Part shown: piece after piece, positions 42,350 through 53,109 of the stretch
Numbering within the stretch: the first letter of the stretch is position 1
How the letters are laid out: each line of letters starts with the position of its first letter
Assembly (NCBI GenBank): GCA_964023275.1
Contig: OZ029913.1
Location: 48,053,976-48,117,975, forward strand
DNA: 64,000 nucleotides
Direction: 5' to 3'
Source: Norana najaformis
Lineage: Eukaryota; Annelida; Clitellata; Crassiclitellata; Hormogastridae
Notes under the pieces: model-generated
Database searches by the model: none
Told to the model about the DNA's origin: nothing
The model's input: the letters and a program-made list of their open reading frames with translations, nothing else
Program-made: the position numbers and the translations under genes

Positions 42350-42960
42350 TAGTGTGACGTAGTCAATGAGTCATTGGATTGTTGCCTGTTCTTAATTAGC
42401 TGGAGGGCACTCTGCACTGAGACAGAAATTTCCGTGATCGGTGGTCGATGAGTCATCAGGTTTTTAACATTTTGGGCGAGCCTAGATCGCACGATGTGAT
42501 TGGTCAATGCAACGATGAAGGTCTGTGTTACTTTTGTCAGGCAGCATTTATCATTTGGGCGCTTGCATGGGTAAACTTCGGGCTTAGATGCAGCTGAGTC
42601 ATAGGCATGACTAGGCAAGTCTTGATGACGCGACAAGTTTCAGCCTATGTAAAGAAGCGAATGCAGCTGAGGAGAGCGCGAAAGATGTTGTAGAGATAGT
42701 TCGTCATGTAATCAGCTGATTGTCTGATTTACAAATGACATTGGTTATTGTTGACGATAGCGATTTATATAGATTCACATGTATAGAACGTTTGTATTGG
42801 CAGTTGAACTGTTTTGATTTAAATATACCATAATGAAGTCGAAAGGCTGTGGGTATTTTCACGAGGCAATGCTAGGCTACAAATCGGGCAAGTCAACGAT
42901 TCGAAGCCCGATCGATTGAAAACTTCGAAAGCTCGCCGATACTCTTCAAACGGACGCCCG
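42350..42960 (+). repeat. LTR-family copy A3, the longest copy
   Basis: Joins the 5' portion seen in A2 (39090-39302, 40484-40560) with the 3' portion seen in A1, 49615 and 52150 (AGGCTACAAATCGGGCAAGT, GATTCGAAGCCCGATCGATT, then CTTCGAAAGCTCG). No internal region follows, so it could be a solo LTR. Confidence 0.6.
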
Positions 42961-44030
42961 AGAGTTAATGTCCGACATTAAAGCCTAGTTTGTTTCTGTG
43001 GACGGAAGTATTGGCTCTGCGACATAAATACATACATGTAGGCCTACTTGGACTCCACATTATGTCGTCGTGAAGTGCGTATTCGAGTAAGTGTTGATGC
43101 AATCATTATTGTTGACAGCATGTGGCTTGTCGACATCTAAGATTACTGTCTACTATTATTCATATTACTAAGTTAATACAGCCTACGGATATATAGGCAT
43201 AAATAAGCAGCTTGTGTATGGCACACATATAATATAGCACATGTAGGTGATTTTAACATTTGTCATCGTATATGCTCAGCACGACGATGACCCATATACT
43301 CGTCCAGTCAGTAAGTCGTGACGAAATATAATACGCCCATATAATTATGTTTGTGCACATATACGCGTTATTCAGTATAATATAGCATATAAGGCGCTGT
43401 GTTGTGTTTTCTAGCATGTCTCTTCTTTCTTAATGCGAGACCCTAGGCCTCTTTCGTGAACACCTTCAATATAGCAATAAGACGCGAAACTCTTCCTGTT
43501 ACTACGGTGACCTGTCAAGAGAAATGTCAACACTAGCCCTCGATTGACAGCCGTCCCCGCAACACTAAACCTGTCATGAACAACTTGAAAGCAACCCCAC
43601 CACAACATATACTAGGTCCCATGTTAGGGCCTAAGGATGGGAAACTCGTTAATTCTGTCCTTTAAGTATGCTAATTCATGTCATCGCATTCCGGGTTTTG
43701 TGCTTTTAATATATTTTCGTGTTTATAGTTTCTGTCTGACGCTGAAAGACGACCTGACCCACTTGAAAATCTTTCGGACAGAGCTAACCCGCGACAGCGC
43801 ATCTCAATTCAGAATGTGTCGACTCATGAGCTTCCGCCGCCAGGTAACTTGGCGCCTTTCAACGGCTCCATCGGAGTCAATTCCAGAGTTGTCTGGGACG
43901 ACGTGGTTCTGTCGGCCAGAATCCAATGGTCCAGCGCAACAATTCCTATGTAATGTAAAAAATTATGTAGCGCCCTTCAAGAACCTACCAAGAGCGTGCT
44001 CGCATGGCTATCAAACTGATCTAAAGAATG
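42960..44030. other. No recognisable gene
   Basis: The plus-strand ORF 43637-44038 (133 codons) shows no family signature and runs into repeat tails: GTAATGTAAAAAATTATGTA with GCGCCC near 43960 is a minus-strand LINE/SINE tail. Confidence 0.5.
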
Positions 44031-44035
44031 TGATG

Positions 44036-45285
44036 TAATGTAATCAAAAATTTATAAAGCGCCACTTCGAGGTAAACTCCTCAGAGGCGCTCCCGGCCCT
44101 ACAACCCAGAAGAACTGGGAAATAAGAAGTTCTTCAAGCGCTTGCGGAAAAGAGAAGGAGATAGACTAAGAAGTTCCTGGCGTAGGCCATTAGGAAGCCC
44201 ATTCCAAAAAGCGGGACCAACCGCAGCAAAACTTCTGTGCTGGGACGTAGCTGTTCCAACCGATGGGGCAAGCAAGTCACCCCGAAGTAGTCTACGGCCC
44301 GGAATGGAGGAGGCCAGAACACAGAGCTCCCTAAGATAAAATGGGGCGCAACCCAAGAGGCAATTACGTACAAGAACCATGATTTTAAATTTTATACGCT
44401 CTTGGATAGGCAGCCAGTGAAGCTCCCCTGAAATATAAGCAGAGATGTGGCCAAACTTAGGGATACCTCCGATCAGACGAGCAGCCACGTGCAATACAGA
44501 TTGTAGTTGCGAGATGCAGGATAGACTCAAGCCAGCAAAGACAGCATTGCCATAGTCAATCCTGGAACAAATAAACCCATGGACCAGAATGGTAGCAGCC
44601 TGGGTCGTAAGAGAGTGGCGGATAGTGGGCAGTTGACGCAGATGGTAGAAACACGTTCGACAGACATTGTTCACATGCTCCTTCAGAGTAAGTTCCTGAT
44701 CCAAAATTACTCCTAGATCACGGACTGAGGAAGAGAAGGAGATATCAGGGAAGAGCCTAAGAAATCTGGCCAGATCAGTCTTAGAAAGTTGGATGCGACT
44801 GCCAAACCAAATAAACTGGGTCTTACCAGGGTTCAGGCGCAGACGGTTTGAGTTCAACCAGGCGTCAAGTGCTTCCGACGCCCGAAGCACTTGATGAACT
44901 AAGGCGATAGATTCACCCGCTGGGCCATGAATATATGCCTGGGTGTCATCAGCATACTGGTGAGACACTACCCCGGTTGGAGATAGAATAAAGCTCAGGT
45001 CAGCCGTGTATAGAATAAAAAGTAAGGGAGTTAAGACAGAGCCCTGAGGGAGACCCAAGGAGACCGAGGACCAATCAGAACATGTTAAACCAAAGATCAC
45101 AGATTGAGAGCGGCCAGACAGGAATGAACGGAGCCATGAAAGAGCAGGGCCGACGAGTCCAAAGGACATTTCCAGCCGCCCCAGAAGGATACTATGGTCG
45201 ACAGTGTCGAAAGCTGCACTAATATCGAAAAGCGCAAGAAGGGTAACGTGCCCCCGATCGAAAGCCCCAAAGAAGTGCAACTTAA
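44036..45285 (-). pseudogene. LINE reverse transcriptase, best-preserved copy (5' truncated)
   Basis: A 393-residue open frame (45280-44099). RT blocks: LLALFDISAAFDTVDHSILL, SLGLPQGSVLTPLLFILYTA, VVSHQYADDTQAYIHGPAGE (catalytic YADD), LNPGKTQFIWFGS and VRDLGVILDQELTLKEHVNN, then the post-RT region ICSRIDYGNAVFAGLS and GELHWLPIQERIKFKIMVLV, ending AFWNGLPNGLRQELL. The 3' UTR is short and ends GCGCTTTATAAATTTTTGAT with an ATTACATTACA tail at 44050-44030. Endonuclease and the first RT blocks are missing, as in normal 5' truncation. CR1/L2/Rex1-like superfamily. Confidence 0.9.
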
Positions 45286-45539
45286 GGTCAACAAAAATGC
45301 ATATTGAGCTAAATCAATTGAAAGAGCACGTATATTAAAAGGAAGCTTTTTTGAGAGGATTAACTATGCACGAAAAAGCCCGACGAGCTAGTAATGATGT
45401 GCGGAAGAAAGGAATCTGTAAATCTCCCTAGACAGCAAAGGGTAGTGATTGCAGACCGGGCTGACTCATAACTGGAATACACAGCTCTTTGATGTATGCC
45501 GGCGCAGTGCCAACCATCGTCGATTGTCCAACTAGGAAT

Positions 45540-46210
45540 ACTTTCCTCCATACTAAGTCAGTGTAGCGTTTCCCCCATATATTCATTCACCTGTCAATCC
45601 GAGTCATCACAATAATGTAGGGTCACAGCAGCATTATACACCTGTAGAACCCGGATCTGACGTAACTGATAGCAGCTTGTTCTGCAAAGCAGATTGATTT
45701 GGTCAGCCATTGATAATTCACCATCCAATAGCACACCCAGATAACGAACTGTTGGAGAATTCCGACGCCAATGTTTCTTCGTCTATCTTAGATCGTCCCT
45801 GGCGTGTGCCCAGCAATATGTACTGCGTTTTGGCCTGTTTAGATGAGTCAGGTCAGCCTGTAGAGTATGTACAGAAGGGGCTCAAGGACCGATCCCTGTG
45901 GGACGCCCAACGGAACTGGTGCCCAAGCCAATTGGTCAGATCTTATGACAACCGTCGGAGTCCGCCCGTCCAGAAAGCAGCAGATCAAGTCCAAAGGTGA
46001 GCCACCAATCACATGAGATGTTAAGGCGTGCCAGTAGGATTTCGTGGTCCACGGTGTCGAACGTCGCGCTCACATTCAAGAGAGGGAGTAGCACGATATG
46101 TTCAGAATCAGTGGCATCACATATGTCAGAAATGAGTCTCAATAGTACTGTCTCTGTTGGGTGACTCTTAATGAACGTAATACTGCGCTGTGTAGCCTGC
46201 AAGTTTTAAA
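45540..46210 (-). pseudogene. LINE reverse transcriptase, decayed copy
   Basis: Minus frame 46202-45936: ETVLLRLISDICDATDSEHI and NVSATFDTVDHEILLARL, the FDxxxAFDTVDH block of the same LINE family; the following bases give a damaged PQGS-like and HTLQADLTHL region. Frequent stops. Confidence 0.65.
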
Positions 46211-46469
46211 CGACCGTTTGTACAGAAAATTTCCAAGAGTCATGGGATTATTGATTTGTTTGTACACGCGTGGATCACGTGCTGGCCGGAAAGCACCGAA
46301 TTCGTGGCGAGGACGGTGTGATGGGCTGGTGGCGCCCTGCTGTCAGGCGGTAATACGTCAGCACTCAGCAGTGATTCTTGCCGACGCGCATTCTAGCACA
46401 CCGGTGCTCTCGCGGCCCACGTAGTGACGAGTCAGAGGGTTTTTGAGAAAACCAACAGGAGGTCGGTCT

Positions 46470-47790
46470 AAACCAGCTTGTACTAGTCTGCTGTTTTGAC
46501 GGGAAAGGGGACGCTTATGCGACCTAAACGTTCATTTTGAGGACAGTGGATCTCCGAAGTGCTTCGTCTTAATGATTTGCTGTATCAATTTGGCTTGACC
46601 CAACATGTCACCGAGCCCACACACGAGTTGGATGGCTGGCTCGACTCGGTAATAACAAGGGATGACTATTCAAGACCTCCGGGTAGAGCCTCCTTTCATA
46701 TCGAACCATGGCCTCGTTATATTCACGACACCTCACTTCCATTCGCAACCGGTCTTTGCGATAAGATCTTTCCGGGGCTGGAGGGGCCTCGATTGGGAAG
46801 CTTTTTGAGCTGGCCTGATAAGTAGTCCACTACTGAGTGATCTATCGACTCTGGATCAGTACACCCCTAAAGAATTAATTATTTGTGATCTATGACACCA
46901 CCACCTGTTCCCTGATAGATCGTCTTCTCCCCTTTTGAACCATCAACACCCGCCAGAGCCCTCTCTCACCGTGGTGCAGCGAAATACCATTCCACCGAAT
47001 CGCTTATGACTCGCCTTCTTGCTGACGTATTTGGGGCTATTGATTGCAGGCAGGTCACCCTTTTGGCCCTTTTCGATGTAACTGCTGTTTTTGATACCGT
47101 TGATCACTCCATTCTATTGGAGCATTTGGAGATTTCCTTTGGCATCACTGGTTCTGCCCTCACCTGGTTTCAGTCATTCCTGTCAGATCGCCTTCAAGCT
47201 GTTGTTTTTGGGCCCTCACGGTCCCTCTGGTCTCATTTGCACTAGAATTGATTATGGTAACGCCTTCTTTACCGGCCTATCGCTTGCCAACACTGCAAAG
47301 CTGCAATCTCTGCTTAACTCTGCTGCTCGTCTCATAGGAGGCATTCAAAAATATGGCCACATCTCGTCTTATATTGGTGACACTCTTCACTGGCTCCCCG
47401 TCCAGCAGCTTGTCCACTTCAAGATCCTCTCCTTCATGCGCAATTGCGTTCTTGGCTCTGCTCCCCTTTACCTCATTGACTTCTGCACTTTGGTCTCCTC
47501 GTTGCCGGGCCGTAGCACCCTTCGCTTGGCCACTCGGGATCTCCTGTTTGTCTCTCAAATGCGCACCGCTACTGCCCAGTCCAGAAGCTTCGCCTACGTT
47601 GGTCCCACTTGCTGGAATCGTCTCCCTCAAGAATTGCGACTTGAGCTCCTTTCTCTCCCCTCTCAGTGTTCCGCAGGCGCCTGAAGACTGTACTGTTTAA
47701 CAGTGATTTTACTTTTTCAGGTCGGTAGCACCTCTGTTGAGTCTATCCTCTAAGAGGCGCTTTATAAATCTCAAATTACAATTACAATCG
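46470..47790 (+). pseudogene. LINE with endonuclease end, RT start and C-terminus; catalytic core deleted
   Basis: 46559-46700 reads LRLNDLLYQFGLTQHVTEPT and DSVITRDDYSRPPG (end of APE endonuclease). 47006-47245 reads LALFDVTAVFDTVDHSILLE (RT start). At about 47240 the frame jumps to CTRIDYGNAFFTGLSLANTA (47242-47684), so PQGSV and YADD are deleted. It ends TCWNRLPQELRLELLS, with 3' tail GGCGCTTTATAAATCTCAAA and ATTACAATTACA at 47756-47788. Confidence 0.8.
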
Positions 47791-47910
47791 ACGCTTGGCG
47801 GAGCCTTCGACGAGACGTGAGACGGCTTGAACGGCGCTTTAGACGTACGCGCAGCCCAACTGATCTCAACATCTGGATCCATCGACTGCGCTAGATGCAC
47901 GGCGAGTGCC

Positions 47911-47913
<3 letters not shown>

Positions 47914-47950
<37 letters not shown>
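47914..47950 (+). repeat. (GA)n microsatellite
   Basis: About 18 GA dinucleotides. Confidence 0.95.
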
Positions 47951-47953
<3 letters not shown>

Positions 47954-48289
47954 TGCGATACTGGGAGGAATTAATTGAACGTGAAAAATTCAACCCACGC
48001 TGACTGTGGATGCCACTTTCCAAGCTCCTCGGGCGCACCACGTCAAGACCTACACCATCTCCTTAATCATTCACGGCTGACGACCACCTGGTTTTTATCC
48101 AAAACAAACTGAATTTGGTCCACCTCTCTCCTGAGGGTGCATCTCCTCCACTCTTTCCCCAACCGACTGCCGGATGCCGATCCTTCAACTGATTTCCATG
48201 GAAGGCTTACAACAGCTGCTGCTAACAGTCATCGAAATCTTGTGAACTGGACTCCATGTCGCCGTTTCTTCTAAAGGAATTCGTAGATG

Positions 48290-49610
48290 TTTGATTACCT
48301 TTCTTACACTTAATGTTTAATGCTTCCTTGGGCGAGGGTTCCCTTCCAACCTCTCAGAAACGGGCCATCGTTTTTCCTTTCTTCAAACGCCCTGGCATAG
48401 GCATAATCGCAATGTCCAACTATCGGCCCATCTCAAATTTATCCTTCCTATCAAAATTGGTTGAAAAGCGCGTGTCAATGCAACTTGTGTCATACCTTGA
48501 GGCTAACTTCCTCCTACCCTGCCAACAATAGGAGTGGGATCTTCGGGCTTCCGAAGATCCCACTCAACCGAATCCGTTGTCATCCGTATCCTTTCGAATA
48601 CTTTTGGGGCTGTTGACCGGGAGCACGTGACCCTTCTCGCCCTCTTTGATATTAGTGCTGCCTTTGACACTGTCGATCACAGTATTCTCCTGAAGCGCCT
48701 TGAGAGGTCATTCGGCATCGCTGGCCCTGCTTTCTCATGGTTCTCCTCATTTCGGTCTGGCCGCTCTCAATCTGTCATTTTCGGCTGTACACACTCCAGG
48801 TGGTCCCCGGTAACAATGGGTCTTCCACAGGGCTCAGTCTTGGCTCCACTCCTTTTCTTCTCTGTACATCCGACCTGAGTCTCATCCTGTTCTCAACGAA
48901 GGTGGTGTCCCACCAATTTGCTGATTACACCCAGGCTTACACTCATGGCACATAAAGACGTCTGCCACTCTTGCTTTTATCATTTACGCCAAATTCGCAC
49001 CATGCGACGCTCCCTTACGACCCAGGCCGCAACTACCTTGGTTCATGCATTCGTGTGCTAGAGAATTGATTTTGGCAGTGCCGTCCTCGTAGGTCTAGGA
49101 TCCTCCTACACTGCATAACTCCAGTCTCTCTTGAATGCTGCGGCTCGCCTGATTGGTGGCATTCATAAGTTCGGCCACATTTCTGCATTTATGTTGGAAC
49201 AATTGCATTGGCTCCAAACTCGGGAGCGTATTCTCTTCAAAATCTTGACCCTTGTGCGGAACTGTCTTGTTGGCTGTACTCCGCTTTATCTAAGGGAGCT
49301 CTGAATCCCCCTTTCTTCTATTCCTGGCCGCAGACCATTGCGTTAGTCGGTTCAGGGCGATCTCGCCGTCCCTCTAGCTCGAACTGCCACCACTCAGCGC
49401 CGCAGCTTTTCTATTGCTGGCCCTGTTTCCTAGAATGACTTACCTGTCGACCTTCGGCGGGAGCTTCTCTCCCTCTCTACTCCGTCTTCCGCAAGCGCTT
49501 GAAGACCGTATTATTCTCCAGTCCTGGGACGACGGGTCGGGAGCGCCTCTGATGAGGGTACCTTGAAGCGGCGTTTTACACATTTCCGATTACAATTATA
49601 ATTATGCATT
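48290..49610 (+). pseudogene. LINE reverse transcriptase, broken near-complete 3' half
   Basis: 48313-48531: SLPTSQKRAIVFPFFKRPGI and NYRPISNLSFLSKLVEK. 48534-48878: GSSGFRRSHSTESVVIRILS, LFDISAAFDTVDHSILLKRL, MGLPQGSVLAPLLFF. 48880-48950: VVSHQFADYTQAYTHGT, where the YADD box reads FADY. The C-terminal part is readable in fragments to 49500, and the 3' tail (GCGGCGTTTTACACATTTCC, then GATTACAATTATAATTAT) ends near 49605. Confidence 0.8.
48532..48565. repeat. Perfect 15-bp inverted repeat in LINE RT
   Basis: GAGTGGGATCTTCGG, loop GCTT, CCGAAGATCCCACTC. It encodes the SGFRRSHST block; the same palindrome recurs at 51324-51357. Confidence 0.9.
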
Positions 49611-49614
49611 ATTG

Positions 49615-49800
49615 AGAGCGCGCGACGATTTGTAGCAGTAGTCTGTCGTGTGTTAAGTTCAAAGTACTGTTGTGATTGAACTGTTCGTTTAATTATAATT
49701 TAAAAAATAAGATTGTCGGTACTCGAGCTAACGCTACGCTATAAATCAGCTAATCGACGGTTTGAAGCCCGACCGACTGACTTCGAAAGATCGTTGACAT
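49615..49800 (+). repeat. LTR-family copy A4 (left)
   Basis: Matches 38530-38840 and 52150-52420. It is shorter, having lost internal bases. Confidence 0.6.
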
Positions 49801-49808
49801 GTAACTAG

Positions 49809-49829
49809 TGACCAACGCGGTGGGATTCG
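49809..49829 (+). promoter_or_regulatory. Decayed tRNA-Leu-type primer site
   Basis: TGACCAACGCGGTGGGATTC plus G keeps CGGTGGGATTCG, the complement of a tRNA-Leu T-arm/acceptor end; the first bases are mutated relative to TGGTGGCAG. Confidence 0.4.
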
Positions 49830-49859
49830 CATATTCTGGGGTCAGCAAGAGACTGGTGA

Positions 49860-51960
49860 ATGAAGTTCCAACGCAAGAATTCGACGCTGGTGGATAATTT
49901 CAGCCAACAATGCAAGCGGAGCTATAGAAGGACTGAGGTTCAAATTCGACAATTACGGTGGCGCGTGACGGCTAACTTTTTTAAATTCAAGTTTGGTTGG
50001 TTATCGTCGATTCCGTTGCAGCCATCGAAAGATCCCGTCGCCGACAACAAGAAGGACATTCGCAGAGTCAAAGTCAGCTCAGAGCAGCCGAAGAAGAGAA
50101 GATCCGTACGGATTACAAGATATGTGAAAAGTCATTTACAGTATTTGATGAATCAGCGATCATTGAATGATGCCTTGAACATTATTATAGTGGCGCTGTA
50201 GAAGTTCTTAGATTAATATTTCAATAACTTGATTATAATTTGCGTTGAATTAATCCTCTTACGCACTGTGTCAAGAATTAATTGTTTTGCTTACGATGCA
50301 AAAATTTATCGTTTCAAAAGGTCAAGTAAATGATTAAGAGAAAATGATTGTCGGCGGAAAAGAAGCAGAAATAAAGAAGCTGGGTACAGAGCGGCTTCAG
50401 CATACCCTAGTTAAGCCCAGAATGGAAGTTCGAACAGACAACAGAGAGGAGCCGAGACGCTTTGTTTCACGCATGAGCAAAAGAGTAGCTTAAGGAAGAA
50501 GCAGAAGAAGCTGTGAGGCGCTGTAGCAAAACCATAAAAGGAGCCAGATGAGAAAGCTCCTACACCAATCACTATAGAAGCAATGCAGCAAATTATGGAA
50601 ATGCAAGAGCTGCAAATGTAAATGCAAATGCAAGAAATGGAATTAGAAAGAAAAGAAAGACAGGCAGCTGAACGAAGACCGCAAGAGTAGGTTGAACTGG
50701 CCGACGGGGGAAGACTGTAACAGATGGAGTTAGAAGGAAAAGTGAACGGCAGGTGACTGCAAAAGACAATAGCAGATGGAGATTGGAAGAGCGAAAGTTG
50801 GTGCTCTGGCAAAATCTGAGCAAAAGTCAGCAGAAAAACTTCCTACAAGAAGGGATCTTGCAGATGATGGAAATACAAAGGTAACAAATGGAAATGCATA
50901 TAGTACAAGTCGATGCATCCTGACAAAGAAGGCTATAACAATCTGAGAGAGAAAGGAAAGAAAGAAAAGAGCAAATGGAATTCCAAATGGAAATCGATAA
51001 GCAACAGGTGGATTTAGATAGGAAGGAAAGGATGGAATAAATGGCAGAGCTGAAAAGAACAAGACAGCTGAATTACAGATGTAGAATCAACAACTTGAAG
51101 CTCAAGCAACAAGCAGAAACCGCAGAGAAAAGGATACGTGCTGAATTGAAAACCGCAGAGAAAGGATCGAATTTGAGACGAGAAAACAAATTGAAATAAA
51201 AGCAGCCATATGAACAAGAAAAACAAGGCAGCACTAATATCAAAGAGGGCGAGAAGGGTCACATGCTCTCGGATAAAAGCCCCAAAAATATTCGAAAGGA
51301 TGCGGGTAATAACTGATTCGGTTGAGTGGGATCTTCGGAAGCCCGAAGATCCCACTCCTATTGTTGACAGACGAGTGGAGAAGAAACAGAAGCCGTGCAA
51401 GAGACTTGAAATGAAAGAGATGCAGATAAGAGAGATGGCGATAGAACTAGAACTAAACTCGTCTTTGGGGGTAGTGCCAGTCCCAAGCCTGGATAAAGGA
51501 GGAGGGCGACGGCAACGGCCTTTGATGTCATAAGCTGTCGTTAAACTGAGGAACTACTACTAGCAGAGCGAAGAAAACAGATAGAAATTTGTGCAAAGAA
51601 AGTTGAAGCAGCTAGAGAGAATAAGAATAGAAAACAAAGAGCTGATGCAAAAGAGATTTGAGGAGGAAACGATATGTAGGCTGAAAGAGGAAAGGAGGCG
51701 AGAAGAAGAGACTCAAGAGAGAGAGGGAGAGAAGAAATTTAAGAAGGGGAGTCACTGATAGCGAAAATAAACAAAATTTAATTGAGAATGAAAGAATTCC
51801 ATTGAACACGTTGCTGCACAAAATGCTGTACAATTTAGCAGAAATCTTCTTCGACTTTGAAACAGTGGTGAATGCTTGCGGTTGAAAATAAATTTTGGGC
51901 TAAATTGTAGATTCGCTTACTGATTCCGGAAGCTATAACTGTTTGAGTAGTTTAAATGAA
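49860..51960 (+). pseudogene. Gag-like coding relic, Glu/Lys/Gln-rich coiled coil
   Basis: 49860-50201 is a 113-codon basic ORF ending in a repeat tail (GTGGCGCTGTAGAAGTTCTT at 50189, SINE/LINE tail). From 50340 to 51960 the plus strand is A/G-rich and in several frames reads as Met/Glu/Gln/Lys heptad-like runs (ELQMQMQEMELERKERQAAE-like), with a stop about every 10-40 codons. This is typical of a long coiled-coil gag that has decayed. The minus-strand Phe/Ser/Leu ORFs here are shadows. Confidence 0.4.
51210..51375 (-). pseudogene. LINE RT fragment inside the gag relic
   Basis: The reverse complement is nearly identical to 48529-48680: GSSGFRRSHSTESVITRILS, then LLALFDISAA. The fragment is not a 3' end, so ordinary 5'-truncated retrotransposition does not explain it. 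Confidence 0.8.
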
Positions 51961-52149
51961 ACTGATTTTGATGATTATGATTGTGTCAAAGAAACATTCG
52001 AGAGTTTAAATTAACACTCCGAGAGTACAGAACCAGGTTCATTAGGACAAAGAAATTGAAAAACCCACTATTACGCAATATCTGGAGGCCGGCATCAACC
52101 AGTTTGTAGTGGTCTCCTGTCTTGGCGGGAAAGACCCTATATAAGGAGA

Positions 52150-52420
52150 CGTAATTGCATTATTGAGAGAGCGCGAAGATTTGTAACACTGGTCTATCGT
52201 GGACTGAGTTGAAAGCTTGAGTTACAAATGTCGTCGAAAGATCCATGCGTTTAGAAACTGTGAACTGTTCGTTTTATCAAACAATTTATTTCGAAAACCA
52301 CAGACTTCTAGTTCTTATTCAAGTTTACGCTATGCTACAGCCTATAAATCGGGAAATTTTACGGTTTGAAGCCCGTTCGATTGACAACTTAGAAAGGTCG
52401 TCGACACCCTTTCTGAAGTC
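52150..52420 (+). repeat. LTR-family copy A5 (right)
   Basis: GCATTATTGAGAGAGCGCGA at the left and AAATTTTACGGTTTGAAGCC near the right; see the 49615-52420 entry. Confidence 0.6.
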
Positions 52421-52429
52421 AGATTGAAA

Positions 52430-52900
52430 CTCTGGCATGAGATCGCACTTTTCTATAAGTAGCGCATGATCTACTGAGCGACGATTCTTTCAGTAACTTT
52501 CGAAAGGCAGGTGTGGTTTGAAATCCGTTGATATATGGTTGTTAATACCATCCGTACCATTCTTGATATAATCAATTATGATATTAATATAGCACGTTTT
52601 TGACCGTCTTAAAGAAACCCGCCATCCAGCGATTCTTGGCAGAGTCTTGAAACAAAGATGTAGTAGTTCGTCAACAAATGCGTGAAGAAAGAATGTTGAA
52701 ACGAGGTCAAATGCGTATGTTTTGTGCGGGGATGAGATATCATATAACATAAACATATCATATAACATATGCTAACGTATCTACCTACACAAACTGTCGT
52801 TAAATATTCAATTATCTTAGTACATGACACCCTCTAAACTGTTAGTATATATATATAATTTCTTACTTTCAACTACCTTTACCAACATAACAGCTACGCG
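52430..52900. other. No firm gene
   Basis: AT-rich. The minus frames at 52490-52830 could be LINE linker (between the endonuclease at 52900-53100 and lost RT) but lack a decisive motif. Confidence 0.4.
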
Positions 52901-53100
52901 TCTTAAGACAAATTATTCAAAACGCTTGAAACCTTGTGTACAAGTCAGCCATCATGGGTATGAGTGGGCCCAGCTGACATGCTGTTGCAGACCAAAACTG
53001 GTTGGTCAAGTGTTTCAGCTGCTCTGCCCAGGGACAACCTGGATCCTCCAAATGGATGTTGAGATCGCCTGTCACGACTAGCTGACTAATTTTTACTGAA
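52900..53100 (-). pseudogene. LINE endonuclease fragment
   Basis: Minus strand: VVTGDLNIHLEDPG (APE-endonuclease GDFNIH block, about 53075-53035) followed by WAEQLKHLTNQF and an ATHTHDGWL-like stretch after a frameshift. Confidence 0.65.
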
Positions 53101-53109
53101 GGACCAAAA

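Larger units (their letters stand above)
49615..52420 (+). mobile_element. LTR-family element with gag only
   Basis: Direct repeats at 49615-49800 and 52150-52420 share GCATTATTGAGAG, CGATTTGTA, TGTGAACTGTTCG-like and TACGGTTTGAAGCCCG. A primer-site-like motif follows the first. The interior is charged, gag-like coding relic with no protease, RT or integrase. A LINE piece is embedded at 51210-51375. A TATA-like CTATATAAGGAGACG precedes the second repeat's core (52137-52151), fitting an LTR promoter. Confidence 0.55.

Noticed and set aside
43637-44038. 133-codon plus-strand ORF as a host gene
   Set aside because: No recognisable domain, and its 3' part runs over minus-strand LINE/SINE tails.
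50411-51062. Phe/Ser/Leu-rich minus-strand ORFs resembling membrane proteins
   Set aside because: They are the antisense of the A/G-rich coiled-coil gag relic.
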